DNA of 64,000 bases. It comes from Platanthera guangdongensis (Eukaryota > Streptophyta > Magnoliopsida > Asparagales > Orchidaceae). Location: contig CM077161.1 in the NCBI GenBank assembly GCA_039583875.1, positions 64,795,885 through 64,859,884 on the forward strand, in the 5' to 3' direction. Positions 1 to 11,208 of this stretch are shown one piece after another. The notes beneath the pieces are model-generated. The model was given only the letters and a program-made list of their open reading frames with translations, made no database searches and was not told the DNA's origin. Position 1 is the first letter of the stretch, and each line of letters starts with the position of its first letter. A program made the translations under genes and the position numbers.

Positions 1-47
1 ATAGGACCACATGAGTCCGAAAAACCCTATATAAATTGGAATCATCA
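1..47 (-). repeat. Element A left LTR, terminal fragment
   Basis: Bases 11-47 match the right edge of the complete LTR (6081-6117) and end in the same ATCATCA/CTCATCA terminus. The rest of this LTR lies outside the window. Confidence 0.8.
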
Positions 48-2326
48 CACCACCAAACTTTAACATTTGCTAGTCCCGAGCAAATCATTCCTAACACGGA
101 TGAGAAAAATAGCATAACTGGCCTATAACTGTGTAGCAGAGTACCATGGGAAAACGCATGCTCACGCACATAGGAATACCGTAGAAGGAATTTCTTATTT
201 TTGCACTCTTAGCCTATATATTTGTAAAGGCGTATCAAAATATTATTACTACTCTACTATAGAATTGAGGGGAACCATTCGGTCACGCACAAGGCGAATG
301 AAGGCAAACACTGAGTTGAGCATTGTCAAAGCAAGGGATCAGGATAACCTTCAAAGGAATCAACCAAAGTCGATGACCATATGCTCTCCCATTCACAATC
401 TCTCCACGGTACTAGTTTGACTCAACCGCGAATCCGCAGGACTTGGAGTATAATGGAAGCTTAGGTGAAGACGGGGTATACAAAGATAAACATGACTGAT
501 ACGCACACCGAAAATGAGACCGCCTGAAAACACTCACACCTACAACATCGACAAACACGTGCAATGCACCCCAAACTTGGACTTTTAACGGTGCGTGCAT
601 GCCCATAACGAACACAATATAACAAAATTTCACAACCATAAAACCACAACTCTACAAAAAAGTTTTTTTTTTCTTTTTTCTTTTTTTTCACATTGGGAAT
701 TTTCATTTCCATTTCATTTCAGTTATTTTGTTTCTTTTTATTTAACCAAATAATCAAAACGAGTCGAAAATACGGCAACACCACAAGCGGCACAAAGCTC
801 CAACATAACAGCCACACATAACGGATACAAAACTACAATAAAACAAACCAACCGAGCGACCATATTTGGGTGTGCAACTAGGAAAGGCTATACAGCTTTG
901 GTAGCAAGGTGATGGGATGTCAAAGGAATGGAAAGCCTCAACGGGGATAGCAACGGATAGACGTCAGGAATGGTTCAAGGCTCAAACTAGAACAAAGTGA
1001 CGACCTACATCACGCGTGCACTTGACTAACCATGTACCCATGTTTCGAGATTAGGTAAGGGCAAGTTCTTAGCCACCGAGAAAGATAATCCTTCCTCCCG
1101 ACTCGATCAATACAAGGCTAGAGATGTCGACACACATCCCTACGCTACCATTTGATTCACACCGGATTCAAAGTAAACGAGTATAATTAATAATATTTAC
1201 GCCAATCAAAATAAAATACGCTATGAGCATAAAAAGAATCTAATTCTACAAGTAATCCTAAATGAGATGTGAGCACTCGATTAGGATCACTCATGGAGAC
1301 AACATTTTACTCTGCCTCGCAATCCTAGGCCAGCGCCAAAATTTTCCAAATCGCACCCTAGTGACGATAAAACTCATGACGTGCCTCTGTTAAAGCATGA
1401 GCTCAAGTCTGGTGCAGTGGTATGCAATACAAATAATCAAAGACAGCAAATGAATATATTCTTCTAGTATGACAATGGTTTAATCCACGTGCGTGAGTAC
1501 CCCGCATAACTATCCACACCAGACTTAGCCTAAACATCCTAACACCACAATGTGGTCATGAAATTAAAAAGCAAGTAAGGAGAAGGGGTTACCCAATGCT
1601 CAGAAATGAGCATACCAGAAGATTGACATTAATTTCTGTTGAAAGTCCATGGCCCAAATGAACTCCACCTGCAAAAGAAAATACCTCCAAGCACAACAAT
1701 CCATATTAAAGAATATGCAAAAAAAACAAAATAATGGGTTGTATCCTAGGACCCACTTTTCTTTACCGTCCTTAAGATGGATCAAATACCTGTATTAGCA
1801 GTTTCATGTATAGTTCAAGACCATAAGGGCAGTACGCAATGATTAAGTCTTAAAATTCACACACAACATTAAGCAAAAATTATACTAGCAAAGGGGGGGG
1901 GGCGTAGATCCTTCACATCTCAGCTAATCGCTGACTTGTGATAGATCCACCCTAACACGCGAGACGAGGGAGAAGCATAAGCTTTAGGGCACAGGGAAGA
2001 CGAATCTCCCCAGCCCCTCGCCTCTTCCTTCTCGTGCTGGAGGGAAACATCCAGCGCGTTGCTGATTCACAGTTCTTTTTTTGCAATTCCACGGATGGAG
2101 ATCGCCATGGTGGTACAACCACTCCATCAAATTCAGAGGTGGCTCTAGCTTTTCCGTCCAGAGGCATCCTTTCCTCACCCGCGGCGGGTGATAGATCAGC
2201 CCATGTAACCTGATATACAGTTTTACACAAATCATTTGCCTCAATATAAGCTTTTGATTCTAATTTTTGCACGCTTTCAACATCCGTGCTCCGCTCCTTA
2301 GTCTTAACAACGTGCCTTTCACTCCG
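48..2326 (-). other. Element A 3' noncoding region
   Basis: About 2.3 kb between the LTR edge and the protease remnant with no credible gene. It begins with a purine-tract-like PPT on the minus strand (AGTTTGGTGGTG next to the LTR). Much of it aligns by eye with 11209-13072 of element B. A homopolymer of G near 1892 may be prone to sequencing error. Confidence 0.6.
1021..1119 (-). other. Conserved noncoding block shared with element B
   Basis: This stretch aligns with about 12163-12260 in element B. It includes a core of roughly 40 bases, nearly identical, containing GGGCAAGTTCTTAGCCACCG and ATCCTTCCTCCC. The surrounding 3' noncoding sequence of the two elements is much more diverged, so the block looks selectively kept. 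No coding frame explains it. Function unknown; an RNA packaging or processing signal is one possibility. Confidence 0.55.
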
Positions 2327-3142
2327 CTAACTATCTTTCTCATCCGCAACTTGGTGCACTCCAAGCAACTTCGCTTTTATTTCCCCTTCAGCTATCTTCA
2401 GCATTTCTGCTACTTTCACCGCCCTGTCTTCCCCTTTCCACAACACACTTGTCTCAACAACACTAGGCAAACTGTCACATAACACAACATTCAAATCATG
2501 TAGTTTTCCGGGTTCATTCAGAATCATAGGAGGATGAGACGGCGTTAAAGGTGAATCAAACTTGGATGCCAAGGTGATGCCGCTCATGTTAAACTGCAAC
2601 GTCACCCCACTAGCTTTCAGGAAGGGGACCCCAAAGATTGGTTTTGAAACATTCCCCATTCGTCACAGCACCTGGAAATTAGTGACCATCACAGCCCCGT
2701 TCAATATCACTACCACCACATTTATCTCGTCGTCGGTCTTCACTACCGACCCATCGGCTAGCACGAGTGATTTCCGGACATTTGTCTCAACATTTAAATT
2801 AAAGTTTTCAACATATTACAAAGAAGGAATGTTGCAAGAAGATCTAGAATCACATAGGTCCACCATCTTTATCTCATTTATTTCACACTTCATGGCCACT
2901 TCATTTTTAATACACTCATTCGTCTCCCCAACACACTTCCCTTGCTCACGGGGATTTTTTTCCGTGTCACTCGGGGGAACACAAGGACAAGTTGCCCCAG
3001 CTGATTCACCATGTTTCTCATCGAGGAGGTCGGAGTTTCCATGTTGGATTGAGCCATCTCCACGAATTTCTCCATCATCTCTTCTAACACACTCTTTCGT
3101 GTTCCCTGCGCGTTCTAATTGTAACCCAATTGCGGCGGTCAC
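2327..3142 (-). pseudogene. Element A protease region, broken
   Basis: Minus-strand remnant of an Athila-type aspartic protease, in two frames. At about 2816-2900 the sequence VDLCDSRSSCNI aligns with ALCDFGASNNIL in element B; the active-site triplet has degraded to DSR. Further on (2659 downward) IFGVPFLKASG matches ILGVPFLTASG of B, the conserved C-terminal part of the fold. The stretch after that, down to 2327, has no recognised domain. Frameshifts and the altered active site indicate an inactive copy. Confidence 0.65.
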
Positions 3143-4340
3143 TGCTGTTGATTAGAAGCTTGAGCATCAAACTGATGGTGGCCTCCCTGCCACCTTTGAC
3201 CGGGAGCATTTTGGTTACGGGAGAAATTCGGATGATTTCTCTCATTCATGTTGTAAGCATTGTTATAAGGAGTAGCGCGGTTCTGATTATTTATAAAGTT
3301 CACACTCTCATCAACAGATATACCTAAGTGATCAACAAAAGCTTCTCCAGCTGGGCACTCATATGTATAATGGTCGGGGTTTCCAAAACCCTGGCACGAA
3401 ATAGCCATCACCAGAGCTAGAGGAGGGGTCTATCTAATCAGCAACATCATTCCATCCATAGTAGGATGGCTCGCCTCAACTTGTGGTTGCACCGCATTTC
3501 CCTCGAACAAATTTCTCGCACCCCAAGGTGCGTTTCTTCCAGCAGTACAATAGTGCTATGAGAAGCGGTGTCACGAAGGAGCTGCAAAGCCTCGTCGGGA
3601 GACAGGTTCAGGATAGTGCCTCCAGCCGCCGTATCGATCATGGCCCTGTAATTAGGCTCAATAACAAAATAAAATATTTCAACCAAATTCCACGGCTCAC
3701 AGCCGTGTTGGGGGCATTGACGTGGCAGATCAGCAAATCTCTCTGAGGCCTCAGATAATGATTCATGGTCCAGCTGTCGGAAGGTGACTATCTCCCTTTG
3801 GGCGTTCACAATTTTGTCCACCGGGTGGAATTTGGCTAAAAACTTCGAGCAAAGAGCCTCCCATGTAGTCACAGTCACGGGAGTAATAGTGTGGATCCAG
3901 GTTTTCGCCTTGTCCCTTAGCAAAAATGGGAACAACATTAGCTTCACCATGTCACCTGTAATGCCGGCATAGCGGCAGGTTCCATAGATCTCCAAGAATT
4001 CCGCCAGATGGAGCTACGGATCCTCACTTGGCAGGCTCGAAAACTGTGTGTTATTGCGGATCATGTTGAGGATGGCAGGCTTTATCTCAAAGTGGTGGTT
4101 CACGATGGTTGGGCCGAAACCAGGGTAAACACTTCCCGCGGTAGGGGTCGTGAAGTCGCGCATTGTCCTAAAGCAGGGTCGTACCTCCTCCTTGTCCTCA
4201 CCAACCTGTTCATCGAGTCCATTTCCTCCTTGACCTAAATCTTCCATTCTTTCTCTTCCTTCAGTAGCAGCAGCACGCCGACGGTCTCGCCTCACTTGTG
4301 CGGTTTCAAGATCAACACCAAGATCTTCACCTCTACCCAT
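3139..4340 (-). pseudogene. Element A gag (Athila-type), broken
   Basis: Gag capsid-type protein, minus strand. The start is taken at ATG 4338-4340, giving MGRGEDLG. Capsid motifs follow in order: TMRDFTTPTAGSVYPGFGP, FEIKPAILNMIRNN, a stop codon at about 4011-4013, then LFPFLLRDKAKTWIHT, KFLAKFHPVDKI and MIDTAAGGTIL. These match element B gag nearly position for position. A frame change near 3447 separates the capsid from a nucleocapsid-like part (3411-3139), where MAISCQGFGNPDHYTYECPA is a degraded zinc knuckle. At least one stop and one frameshift make it a pseudogene. Confidence 0.75.
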
Positions 4341-4438
4341 AGGGTTTGGATCTGTCAAAAAACACACAAAACCGATCAAAATGCAAAAAACACTTGCAAC
4401 AACTTTTCCAATAGAAAAATACACACAACTGTTGCACT

Positions 4439-4456
4439 CCCCGACAATGGCGCGAA
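4439..4456 (-). other. Element A primer-binding site, degenerate tRNA-Asp type
   Basis: On the minus strand, next to the 5' LTR edge, the sequence CGCGCCATTGTCGGGGAG is a mutated form of the tRNA-Asp-complementary PBS that is perfect in element B (15532-15549). Confidence 0.6.
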
Positions 4457-5355
4457 AAAACTTGATGCAATCTCGGAAAGTGCACCGATCGTCATCAAGT
4501 AATAATCTGGAGGATTTATCCTCCAAGTATCGAATCACTTAAGGAGTGCAGATTGGGAGTGTGATCTTCCTCGTTGGAAAGTGATTGCAAATGCCACAAA
4601 GGTTTGGTGGTTGAGTTTCTGTTTTAGAATAACTAAAATTAATTACGCGGGTCGCCTTCACCGCTTCGCAATGGTGGAATACTCTGATGAGTATTAGGGT
4701 GTGTGGTAGTAACCGTTAATGGTCGAAAACAGCACCTCGCCAAGCTAGCCCCTAACACACGTTAGTGCGGTGCATCACCAAGCAACAACCCAAAGCAAGC
4801 AAAGGAAGTAAAGCCAAACTATGGACTACCACAACATTTGCAATAGTAAACCATCATGAACATTGTTAAGAGTTACTATCAAGTTTAGCTAACATCCAAA
4901 GCATAGAAACAACATTCAAATGAGAGTAAAGTGGAGATTTACAACCCAACGCATTAAGGCTAGCAATGATTCTCGGCTGGAGTCGAAGGTTGTAGGTCTT
5001 CGCCCGGGCTCGGTCGGTTGTTGACGTTCAAGGAAGCTTGAATTGCTGTCACCTACTTCAAAGGTTTTTTCCCCGTCTTCTTCACGATCCGTGATGGCTG
5101 GTAGTCACCGGAAAGCTCTCCAATGGAAGCGAGAAGGAGCTCCAAATGCTCCTCTTGAGATGGAGAAGAAGAAAACAGTGGAAGATCTTTGTTTGCCGTG
5201 AAGTTTGGAGGAATAACAGTGGCCGGACGAGCTAGAGGAATAACAGTGGCCGGACGAGCTCTCCAAGGAGGAGAGAGGAAAAATGGCTGGAGGAAGATTT
5301 TCTCGCTCAAAGGAGCGGAAATGGTGGAATCATTCCTGCTCCAGTCAACTCCTGA

Positions 5356-5368
5356 GTATATATACGAG
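5356..5368 (-). promoter_or_regulatory. Element A LTR TATA box
   Basis: TATATATAC on the minus strand inside the LTR, about 110 bp downstream (in element sense) of the inverted-repeat motifs. It is a plausible core promoter for the element transcript; placement is inferred from sequence only. Confidence 0.5.
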
Positions 5369-5478
5369 TATTGCAGAAAAAAGGCCACGCACGGTTTGGC
5401 TCACGACCCAGCGTTAACCAGCGTTAATTTTGCGATATTAACTTCCAGGACAAAGCTTGCGGAGGAAGATTAGTTGAC

Positions 5479-5690
5479 CCGTGTGTTTTACTCACACACG
5501 GACGCTGCTGCCGATGCGTGAAGGAAAACTCATAGGTAACCACAGAGATCTGAAATTACCGGCAAGCAAGTGGAACCGTGTGTTTTACTCGCGCATGTGC
5601 ACTTCTGTGAGTGCATGAACAAATCGCACGATTAACCACAGAGTGCTATAAAACTAGATAGCTACATGAAAATCGTGTGTCTCATTCACG
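5479..5690 (-). repeat. Element A LTR inverted-repeat motifs
   Basis: Three related copies at 5479-5501, 5576-5600 and 5673-5690. The best copy has 8-bp arms CCGTGTGT and ACACACGG around a 7-bp spacer. The other two keep the first arm and part of the second. They sit just upstream of the LTR TATA box in element sense. Confidence 0.5.
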
Positions 5691-6117
5691 TAAGGTTCAG
5701 AAGAAACCATGCATGAAGAAATCGCACAGGTTGGTCAATCCTCCAGAGAAACCTGTAGAAAATGCACGATTTGGTAGAAAGCATGCGCTAAGGAAACGCA
5801 AGACCATGTGTTTTCCGCAAGTCAGAATTCCTAATTTCGGGCAAAACTGACCACTTGCACAGCAAAAACCATAGCTGAAGCAAAAGCTCCCAACACCAAT
5901 ATACAACATAAAATAACCAAATCCGCACGGATAGTACCTCAGTACTTACCCCCGACATCCCAATGCAATTCGCAAACCAAAATGGGCCGAAAAACTGCAA
6001 CCATGGCTAAGTGAAGACCTAATCAAATATACTACCTTTCCTATTAAAATAGTAGTGCACATGCATGATAATAAGCACAAATGAGTCCGAAAAACCCTAT
6101 ATAAATCAAACTCATCA

Positions 6118-7850
6118 GAAAGCTAGCTGAGACTGATCCTCAGAACCTATTCGGCAAGCTGATGTCATATGAGCTTTAGCTAAATACAAGAAAAGCTGAA
6201 GAAGAGGGAAGCAGATCCTCATCAAAGGAGAAGTCTGTCGCATTAAAAGCAGACAGCTCAAGGAAGGTTAAATATGCATCACCTGCTCCTGCACAGGATG
6301 AAAGTGAAGAAGAAGACTCAAAGCCGAGCACCTCGGGCTCAGAACTATCAAATGGAGAGTTCTTCCTACTCTTTAGACAGTTCAAGTAGTTCCTAAGTAA
6401 GAAGAAGAAATGGAAAGGCAAAGACTTTTCCTCCAAAAGATCAAGTCACGATGGTGATCGTCATAAGAAAGACTCAAGTATCCATGACAGGTATAACTAT
6501 AAACCGAACAAACACATTTCATCTGACATCGTTTGTTATTGTTGTAATAATCCAGGGCACGTAATGGCATATTGCCCGCACAAGAAGATAAAGGGTGGTA
6601 GAAGAGAAGAAAAGAAGTCCTCGTATGGTAAAAAGAAATCTGAAAAAAGCTTATTAGCCAAGAATGCCAAGACTCTCAGTGAATCTAACTCATCTGAGTC
6701 AAGTGAGGAAGTGGAAGCCTACTTCGGGCTGATGGCACAGACAGAAAAGGAAGAAGAACCCTAGTACACTAGGAAGGTAAACTCTGACACCCCGCTCACA
6801 GAATCTGATGCTTCAGACCATGATCATGAGGAATGCTCTTCTGATGATAAGTCTAAACTCATGATTCAATACAAGGAATTAATCAAATCCTATGATAATT
6901 GTTGAAGAGTCGCTAGAACTCAGGCCAAGGAGATCAAGTCTCTCAAGGCTGAGGAGAGCACCCTGAGAGAGGAAGTCGCAAAGACTAACTCTCACAGAGA
7001 GGATTTCCATGCTGCAATCGAGGAATACAACAAAGCTCTTGAGCACCTTTACCTGAAAGAGAAAATCATTAAGAAATTGGAAGAACAACTTACAGCTGAA
7101 AAGAAACTTGTTGAAAGTTTCTCCAAGCCAAAGACAGTTATTCCATTTGTTGCTGAATTCTCCGCTCAGGCGAAAGTAGCTGGCTTAGCCATCAGGCTGC
7201 TCCTAGTAAATATTCTAGGAGAAATTAAGCTCAACGAAAGAATAAGGCTGCCAAGTAATCTTTAGCTAAGGAAAAGGGGAAAGCTCATCTAGATCAAACG
7301 TCGTTTAAGAAGGACATCTTCCCAACAAACGAGTTTGATTTTTATTGATCATATGGTCATTTTGCCAGGCCTACTTATGTAGAATCTAAGTCATGATACA
7401 AAGGATGGACTCATCCCTAAAATATTGGTGAAAGTGTCTTCAAGGCCCTTATGAGGAGATACAAATGAAGCACTTTGGTCCATATGTTCATGGACATAAT
7501 ATGAAGAAGGAACCAAAGGCCAAGCCAGTTGTACCCAAGGATAAGGAGGTGAAAAAGACTTGTGAATGCCATCATCATGAGACTTCTACCAGAATATCAG
7601 CCTCCCTTGCAAGACTATACGTTCAAAAGGTCAAGCAGGAGACATGCAAAAGGGACAACAGGTTTGACTGTTGATGTTGTGGAAAAGTTGGTCACTTTAC
7701 CGTAGATTGCTGGTTTAATCCCAGAGGATTTAAAACTACTCTAGTTAATAATGTGAGACGGAACTCACAATGTTAACACTCACAGGCGGAGTGTGCTAAC
7801 TAGGAACCAAGGACCCAAACGAGTTTAGGTTCCTAAGGCAAACTGATTTG
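6118..7850 (+). pseudogene. Element E gag, broken
   Basis: Copia gag remnant in several frames. NLFGKLMSYEL just after the A insertion matches the end of the capsid domain in element C. A CCHC zinc knuckle, CYCCNNPGHVMAYC, lies at about 6536-6577. An acidic serine-rich stretch and a long charged coiled-coil segment (about 6900-7200) follow. A second knuckle near 7672-7720, C-x2-C-GKVGH-FTVD-C, is interrupted by an in-frame TGA. The same gag plan is seen in element C, at moderate identity. It would have packaged the element RNA in cytoplasmic particles. Confidence 0.75.
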
Positions 7851-7879
7851 TTAATGCAGGTATGTCAAAAGGCCAACAA

Positions 7880-8634
7880 AATGCCTATCTGGTATTTGGA
7901 CAATGGATGCTCTCGGAACATGACCGGGACTAGAAGCCTTCTTCAAAAGTACTCTCCAGTTGAGAACGAGCCAAGGTTATCTTTGGAGGTTCTGACTGGG
8001 GAATCACAAAAGGCTATGGTATGATTACTAATGGTAGTGTATCCTTCTCAGACGTGGCATATGTTGAAGTATTAGAACATAATCTTATAAGCATAAGACA
8101 GCTCTGTGATAAAAGATACATAGTATAGTTTCATGCAAATAAGTGCTTGATAAAATCGGTTGATGACTTAGAAATGATTCTATCAGGCACTCATAGTAGA
8201 AATATATATTTTTTGAATTTTATTTGCATAGACTCTTATACACCAGTGTGTTTTTTGACAAAAGATAGTGTGTCGGTTGGTGTCCAATGGCACAAGAGAT
8301 TAGCACATATAAATTACAAACTATTAATAAATTATTTTCTCTTAATTTAGTATGTGATGCACCCAACGTTAAGTGCGTTAAAGATCGACCTTGTCACGCA
8401 TGCATAAAAGGCAAGAAAATAAGAGCTACCTTTAAAAGTATTATTGGAACAAATTCTAACAGGTGTTTACACGCACTTCATTTGGACTTGTTTGGTCCCC
8501 TTCAAGTTAGAAGTTTTGGAGGTAAGGATTATACACTGGTTATTGTAGATGACTACTCTCATTTTGCATGGGTGTTCTTTTTAAAACACAAGTCAGACAC
8601 TTTTGATATTAGCACTAATTTTTCTAGGCAGATC
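7880..8634 (+). pseudogene. Element E protease and N-terminal integrase, broken
   Basis: The protease active-site region reads WYLDNGCSRNMTG, where functional copia proteases have DSG. The GAG-pre-integrase zinc-binding part starts with WHKRLAHINYK (about 8287) and continues to CHACIKGKKIR. The integrase core follows with LHLDLFGPLQVRSFGG, holding the first catalytic Asp, then VDDYSHFAWVFFLKHKS. The frame stops at 8634, where element C inserted; the rest resumes at 36148. Protease decay and several frame changes make this inactive. Confidence 0.75.
8630..8634 (+). other. Target-site duplication of element C, left copy (AGATC)
   Basis: AGATC at 8630-8634 directly precedes the C LTR and is repeated at 36143-36147 directly after its other LTR. 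Confidence 0.85.
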
Positions 8635-8771
8635 TGTTGGGTACAATGGAAAATGTGTACCAGATTTGGAGAATCCTCACCTAACTCAATGATATTCATC
8701 AATGTGTATTTGATGTTGTATTGAGTTTCAATGTGCAGGTTAATGAAATGCATAAAAGGTTTCTAAGTACA

Positions 8772-9095
8772 TGTGTCGACACTTGACAAAAATTGTGTCG
8801 ACACTTGGGAAGAGCTGTGTCGACACCAGGAGCCAGATTGTGTCGACACACAGGACTTGTGTTGACACACAGAAAATCTGTCGACAATAACTGTGTCGAC
8901 AAGACGGACTTATGTCGACATATTTCAGAATTCTGTCGACAACACTTGTGTCGACACACAGGACTTGTGTCGACATACTCCAGAATTCTGTCGACATCAA
9001 CTTTGTCGAGTCTAGAAGCTGTTGTGTCGACACACAGGACTTGTGTCGAAACATGATCTATTTGTGTCGACACATTTGAAGAATTGTCTCGACAC
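8772..9095 (+). repeat. GTCGAC palindrome array in C 5' LTR
   Basis: About a dozen copies of the palindrome TGTCGACA, mostly extended to TGTGTCGACACA, spaced irregularly about 15-25 bp apart. Spacers recur as short phrases such as CAGGACTTG and CAGAATTC. The array ends about 150 bp upstream of the TATA box. Confidence 0.9.
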
Positions 9096-9240
9096 TTTAC
9101 TGCTGAGTTAAAGTTCAATGAAGTATCTGATGTCATGACTGGAGACTTGACAGCTGTCACAACCAACAAAGCAGTTACATCTGTCAGATTTGTCAGAAGG
9201 CCGTTAGGAACAGGATCAGTCGGTAACCTCAGATGGGGTC

Positions 9241-9250
9241 CATATAAAGA
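9241..9250 (+). promoter_or_regulatory. Element C 5' LTR TATA box
   Basis: CATATAAAGA in the LTR downstream of the array; the 3' LTR has CTATATAAAG at the same place (35255-35264). Likely core promoter of the element transcript. Confidence 0.6.
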
Positions 9251-9757
9251 CCTATTCTATCAACAAACGGTAATGAATAAGAAGAGACAACCAACAATTA
9301 AGAAGAAGAGAATTCTTCATCCAGAAATCAACAAGTCTCTAAGGGCAGATCCTGAGCAAGTCTGCCAGAAGAATTCAGAGCCACATATGAATAGAAGAAG
9401 GAAGCTGATTGTAGATCATCTCCAAGAAGATCAACCTTACTTTGTTCAAATTCAAGAAGCTTTGAAGAAGCTAAGATAGGTTAGATCTAAAGCAGTCAGA
9501 TCTAGCAAGAACTGACCAAGAAGCCTTCAACCACTTTCTCTCTCTACCTGGGTGAGGGTTCTATTTGTTTTTAATCATTTTCTCTGTAGGATCTTCTATA
9601 GATTTGAGTGTAGGAGAGTTAACTCTCTGAGTTGTAAGCCTAAATTTATAAAGGCTGAGGTAGGGCTGAGTTCCTGAGGTAAGGGAATCATTTCTCTGAG
9701 TTGTAGGCCTTGGAAAAGGCTGAGGTAGGGCTTAATTGCCTGAGTTGTAGGATTGTG

Positions 9758-9762
9758 GACTC
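9758..9762. other. Target-site duplication of element B (GACTC)
   Basis: GACTC at 9758-9762 is repeated at 16994-16998. Removing B and one copy restores the C LTR sequence as seen in the intact 3' LTR. Confidence 0.85.
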
Positions 9763-10617
9763 TAATGCGTGTAAATCGGCAAGCGCACCGGTCGCACAAG
9801 TAATAAAGTTTTGGGAATAAATCCCTGAGTGTCGGTCTCTTGAGGAATGCAATTAGCATAGAACGGCAACAGTACCGAGAATATCGTTATGAGAGTTATA
9901 AATAGAACAAAAAGGAAATAGAGGACTTGAGAGAATGTGGATGTTTGATCTACTGAACAAGTAAAAGCTCTGCGGGTCGAAGGCACTGCTTCGCAAGGTG
10001 GAGTGGGTTTATCGGCTGCGATGCCGAACTTCAGTTGGGCGAGTGGAAGGGAAGCTATTGGATTGCAGTGTTCTTGTGTGGAGTGCAATCAGATAAGACA
10101 TGGGAATGGAGTGGATTTGGGGTGAGCGAGGCAAATTCACAGATAATACTCACAAGCAGAAGAAAATACTAACATTCCATTAGCTATAAAATAAACTTGA
10201 TGTTCATGGATGGAAATGTTCATTACACTGCTCAAAACATTCATACCACAGAGGAAGAGGAAGAGGAGTAAACCAAAAGAGAGTGAAGATCCACCGCGGG
10301 TCGTGGCCGGAGTAGCATGTTGTCAATCTGCTTCCGGGCTCAGTCCAAGGAGGCTACCGGTACCAACGAGTTGTCACCTCGAAGGCCTTTAAGTCCGTTC
10401 TCTAGGTTATATACTTCACCAACTCTGCAGGAAAGCTTGGAGTTGAAGTCATCAATGGCCGAGGGCTTCGCTAGAGAGTTGAAAAGCTTCGGAGTAGTTG
10501 GCAATGGCTTCCCGACGAAGGTGGAAGTGATGGAGCAGCTGAAGAAGTGAAATGGCGATTCCCGTGCACTCTCCGATCGCATCAAATGCCAGGCATTGAC
10601 CTAAATCATGGAGCAGT

Positions 10618-10629
10618 GCCTTAAATACA
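10618..10629 (-). promoter_or_regulatory. Element B LTR TATA-like box (3' LTR copy)
   Basis: TGTATTTAAGG on the minus strand, immediately downstream (element sense) of the palindrome array. The 5' LTR has the same box near 16412-16421. Confidence 0.5.
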
Positions 10630-10644
10630 GAGGCAACAGAAGTA

Positions 10645-10914
10645 GTGCGCACGATCAGTGGTCGTGCGCACTGTAGGTCAATGATCGTGTGACTTTTCCA
10701 AATAAACCTGCAACCTGGACAAGTAGCATCAGCAATATGCGCACGAGCAGTGGAGCACGACCAGTGGTCGTGCGTACTACAGCCAGTGCTCGTGCGATTA
10801 CCAAGACAGGATTAGGAAAAAGGGGATGTAATGCGCACGATCGGTGGCGCACGACCAGTGGTCGTGCGCAATAAGTCCAGTGGTCGTGCGCAATAAGTCC
10901 AGTGGTCGTGCGCA
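10645..10914. repeat. Palindrome array in B 3' LTR
   Basis: Five to six copies of a long inverted repeat or half of it. The best copy (about 10846-10871) has 11-bp arms GCGCACGACCA and TGGTCGTGCGC around one base. Others are truncated or mutated, for example CGATCAGTGGTCGTGCG. Single-stranded forms would fold into strong hairpins. Confidence 0.85.
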
Positions 10915-11208
10915 GTATTCCTGTAACGTCGGTGTCTCCCGAGCGGTTCCGGAGCACGCACACGACCCCTGTACCAGCAGAAGGGGCGGATAGTCCACCA
11001 GAACGTGCACACCACATCACCGAGATAGGGCTAAAGAATAACAACAAAATAGAAACACAGAAAGCACACAGAAACGGGCCTACAGTACACTTATTCGTGA
11101 AATAGGTACATAAGCACAAATAAGCAATAAAGGCTCTCAAGTGTAGTGCTAAGACGATAAAACTAGCCCAGATGAGTCCAATACTCAGTGTAAAATATGG
11201 ACTCATCA

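Larger units (their letters stand above)
1..6117 (-). mobile_element. Element A: Athila-like gag-protease LTR retrotransposon (left end cut by window)
   Basis: A Ty3/gypsy element read on the minus strand. The window opens in the last 47 bases of its left LTR, and the complete right LTR is at 4463-6117. Both LTR ends share the run ATGAGTCCGAAAAACCCTAT close to their 3' edge. The internal part holds broken gag and protease only; no reverse transcriptase, RNase H or integrase is visible, so it would depend on proteins supplied in trans. It sits inside the gag of copia element E. The right flank starts GAAAG at 6118; the matching target duplication lies off-window. It is a diverged relative of element B, with the same layout and homologous gag, protease and 3' noncoding sequence. 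Confidence 0.85.
4463..6117 (-). repeat. Element A 5' LTR (minus-strand element)
   Basis: 1655 bp, bounded by TGATG at 4463 and CTCATCA at 6117, the same termini as the LTRs of element B. It is flanked inside by the PBS remnant and outside by gag of element E. The promoter part contains a TATA box at 5356-5368 and repeated CCGTGTGT-type inverted repeats upstream of it. Confidence 0.8.
8635..9762 (+). repeat. Element C 5' LTR, left part
   Basis: It begins TGTTGGGTAC and aligns with 34561-35770 of the 3' LTR. It contains the GTCGAC array and the TATA box. It is interrupted at GACTC (9758-9762) by element B and resumes at 16994. Confidence 0.85.
9763..11208 (-). repeat. Element B 3' LTR
   Basis: 1446 bp, starting TAATGCGTG (mutated from the TGATGCGTG seen in the other copy) and ending GGACTCATCA. 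TGATG/CATCA are matching inverted ends. It contains the GCGCACGACCA/TGGTCGTGCGC palindromes and a TATTTAA box. Confidence 0.9.

Noticed and set aside
2562..3155. 197-residue plus-strand open frame
   Set aside because: It is the reverse strand of the element A protease region; no domain or promoter supports it.
8772..9095. Regular TGTCGACA repeats resembling a CRISPR array
   Set aside because: The repeat is a short palindrome with irregular spacing, lies inside an LTR with promoter features, and the context is a plant genome without cas genes.
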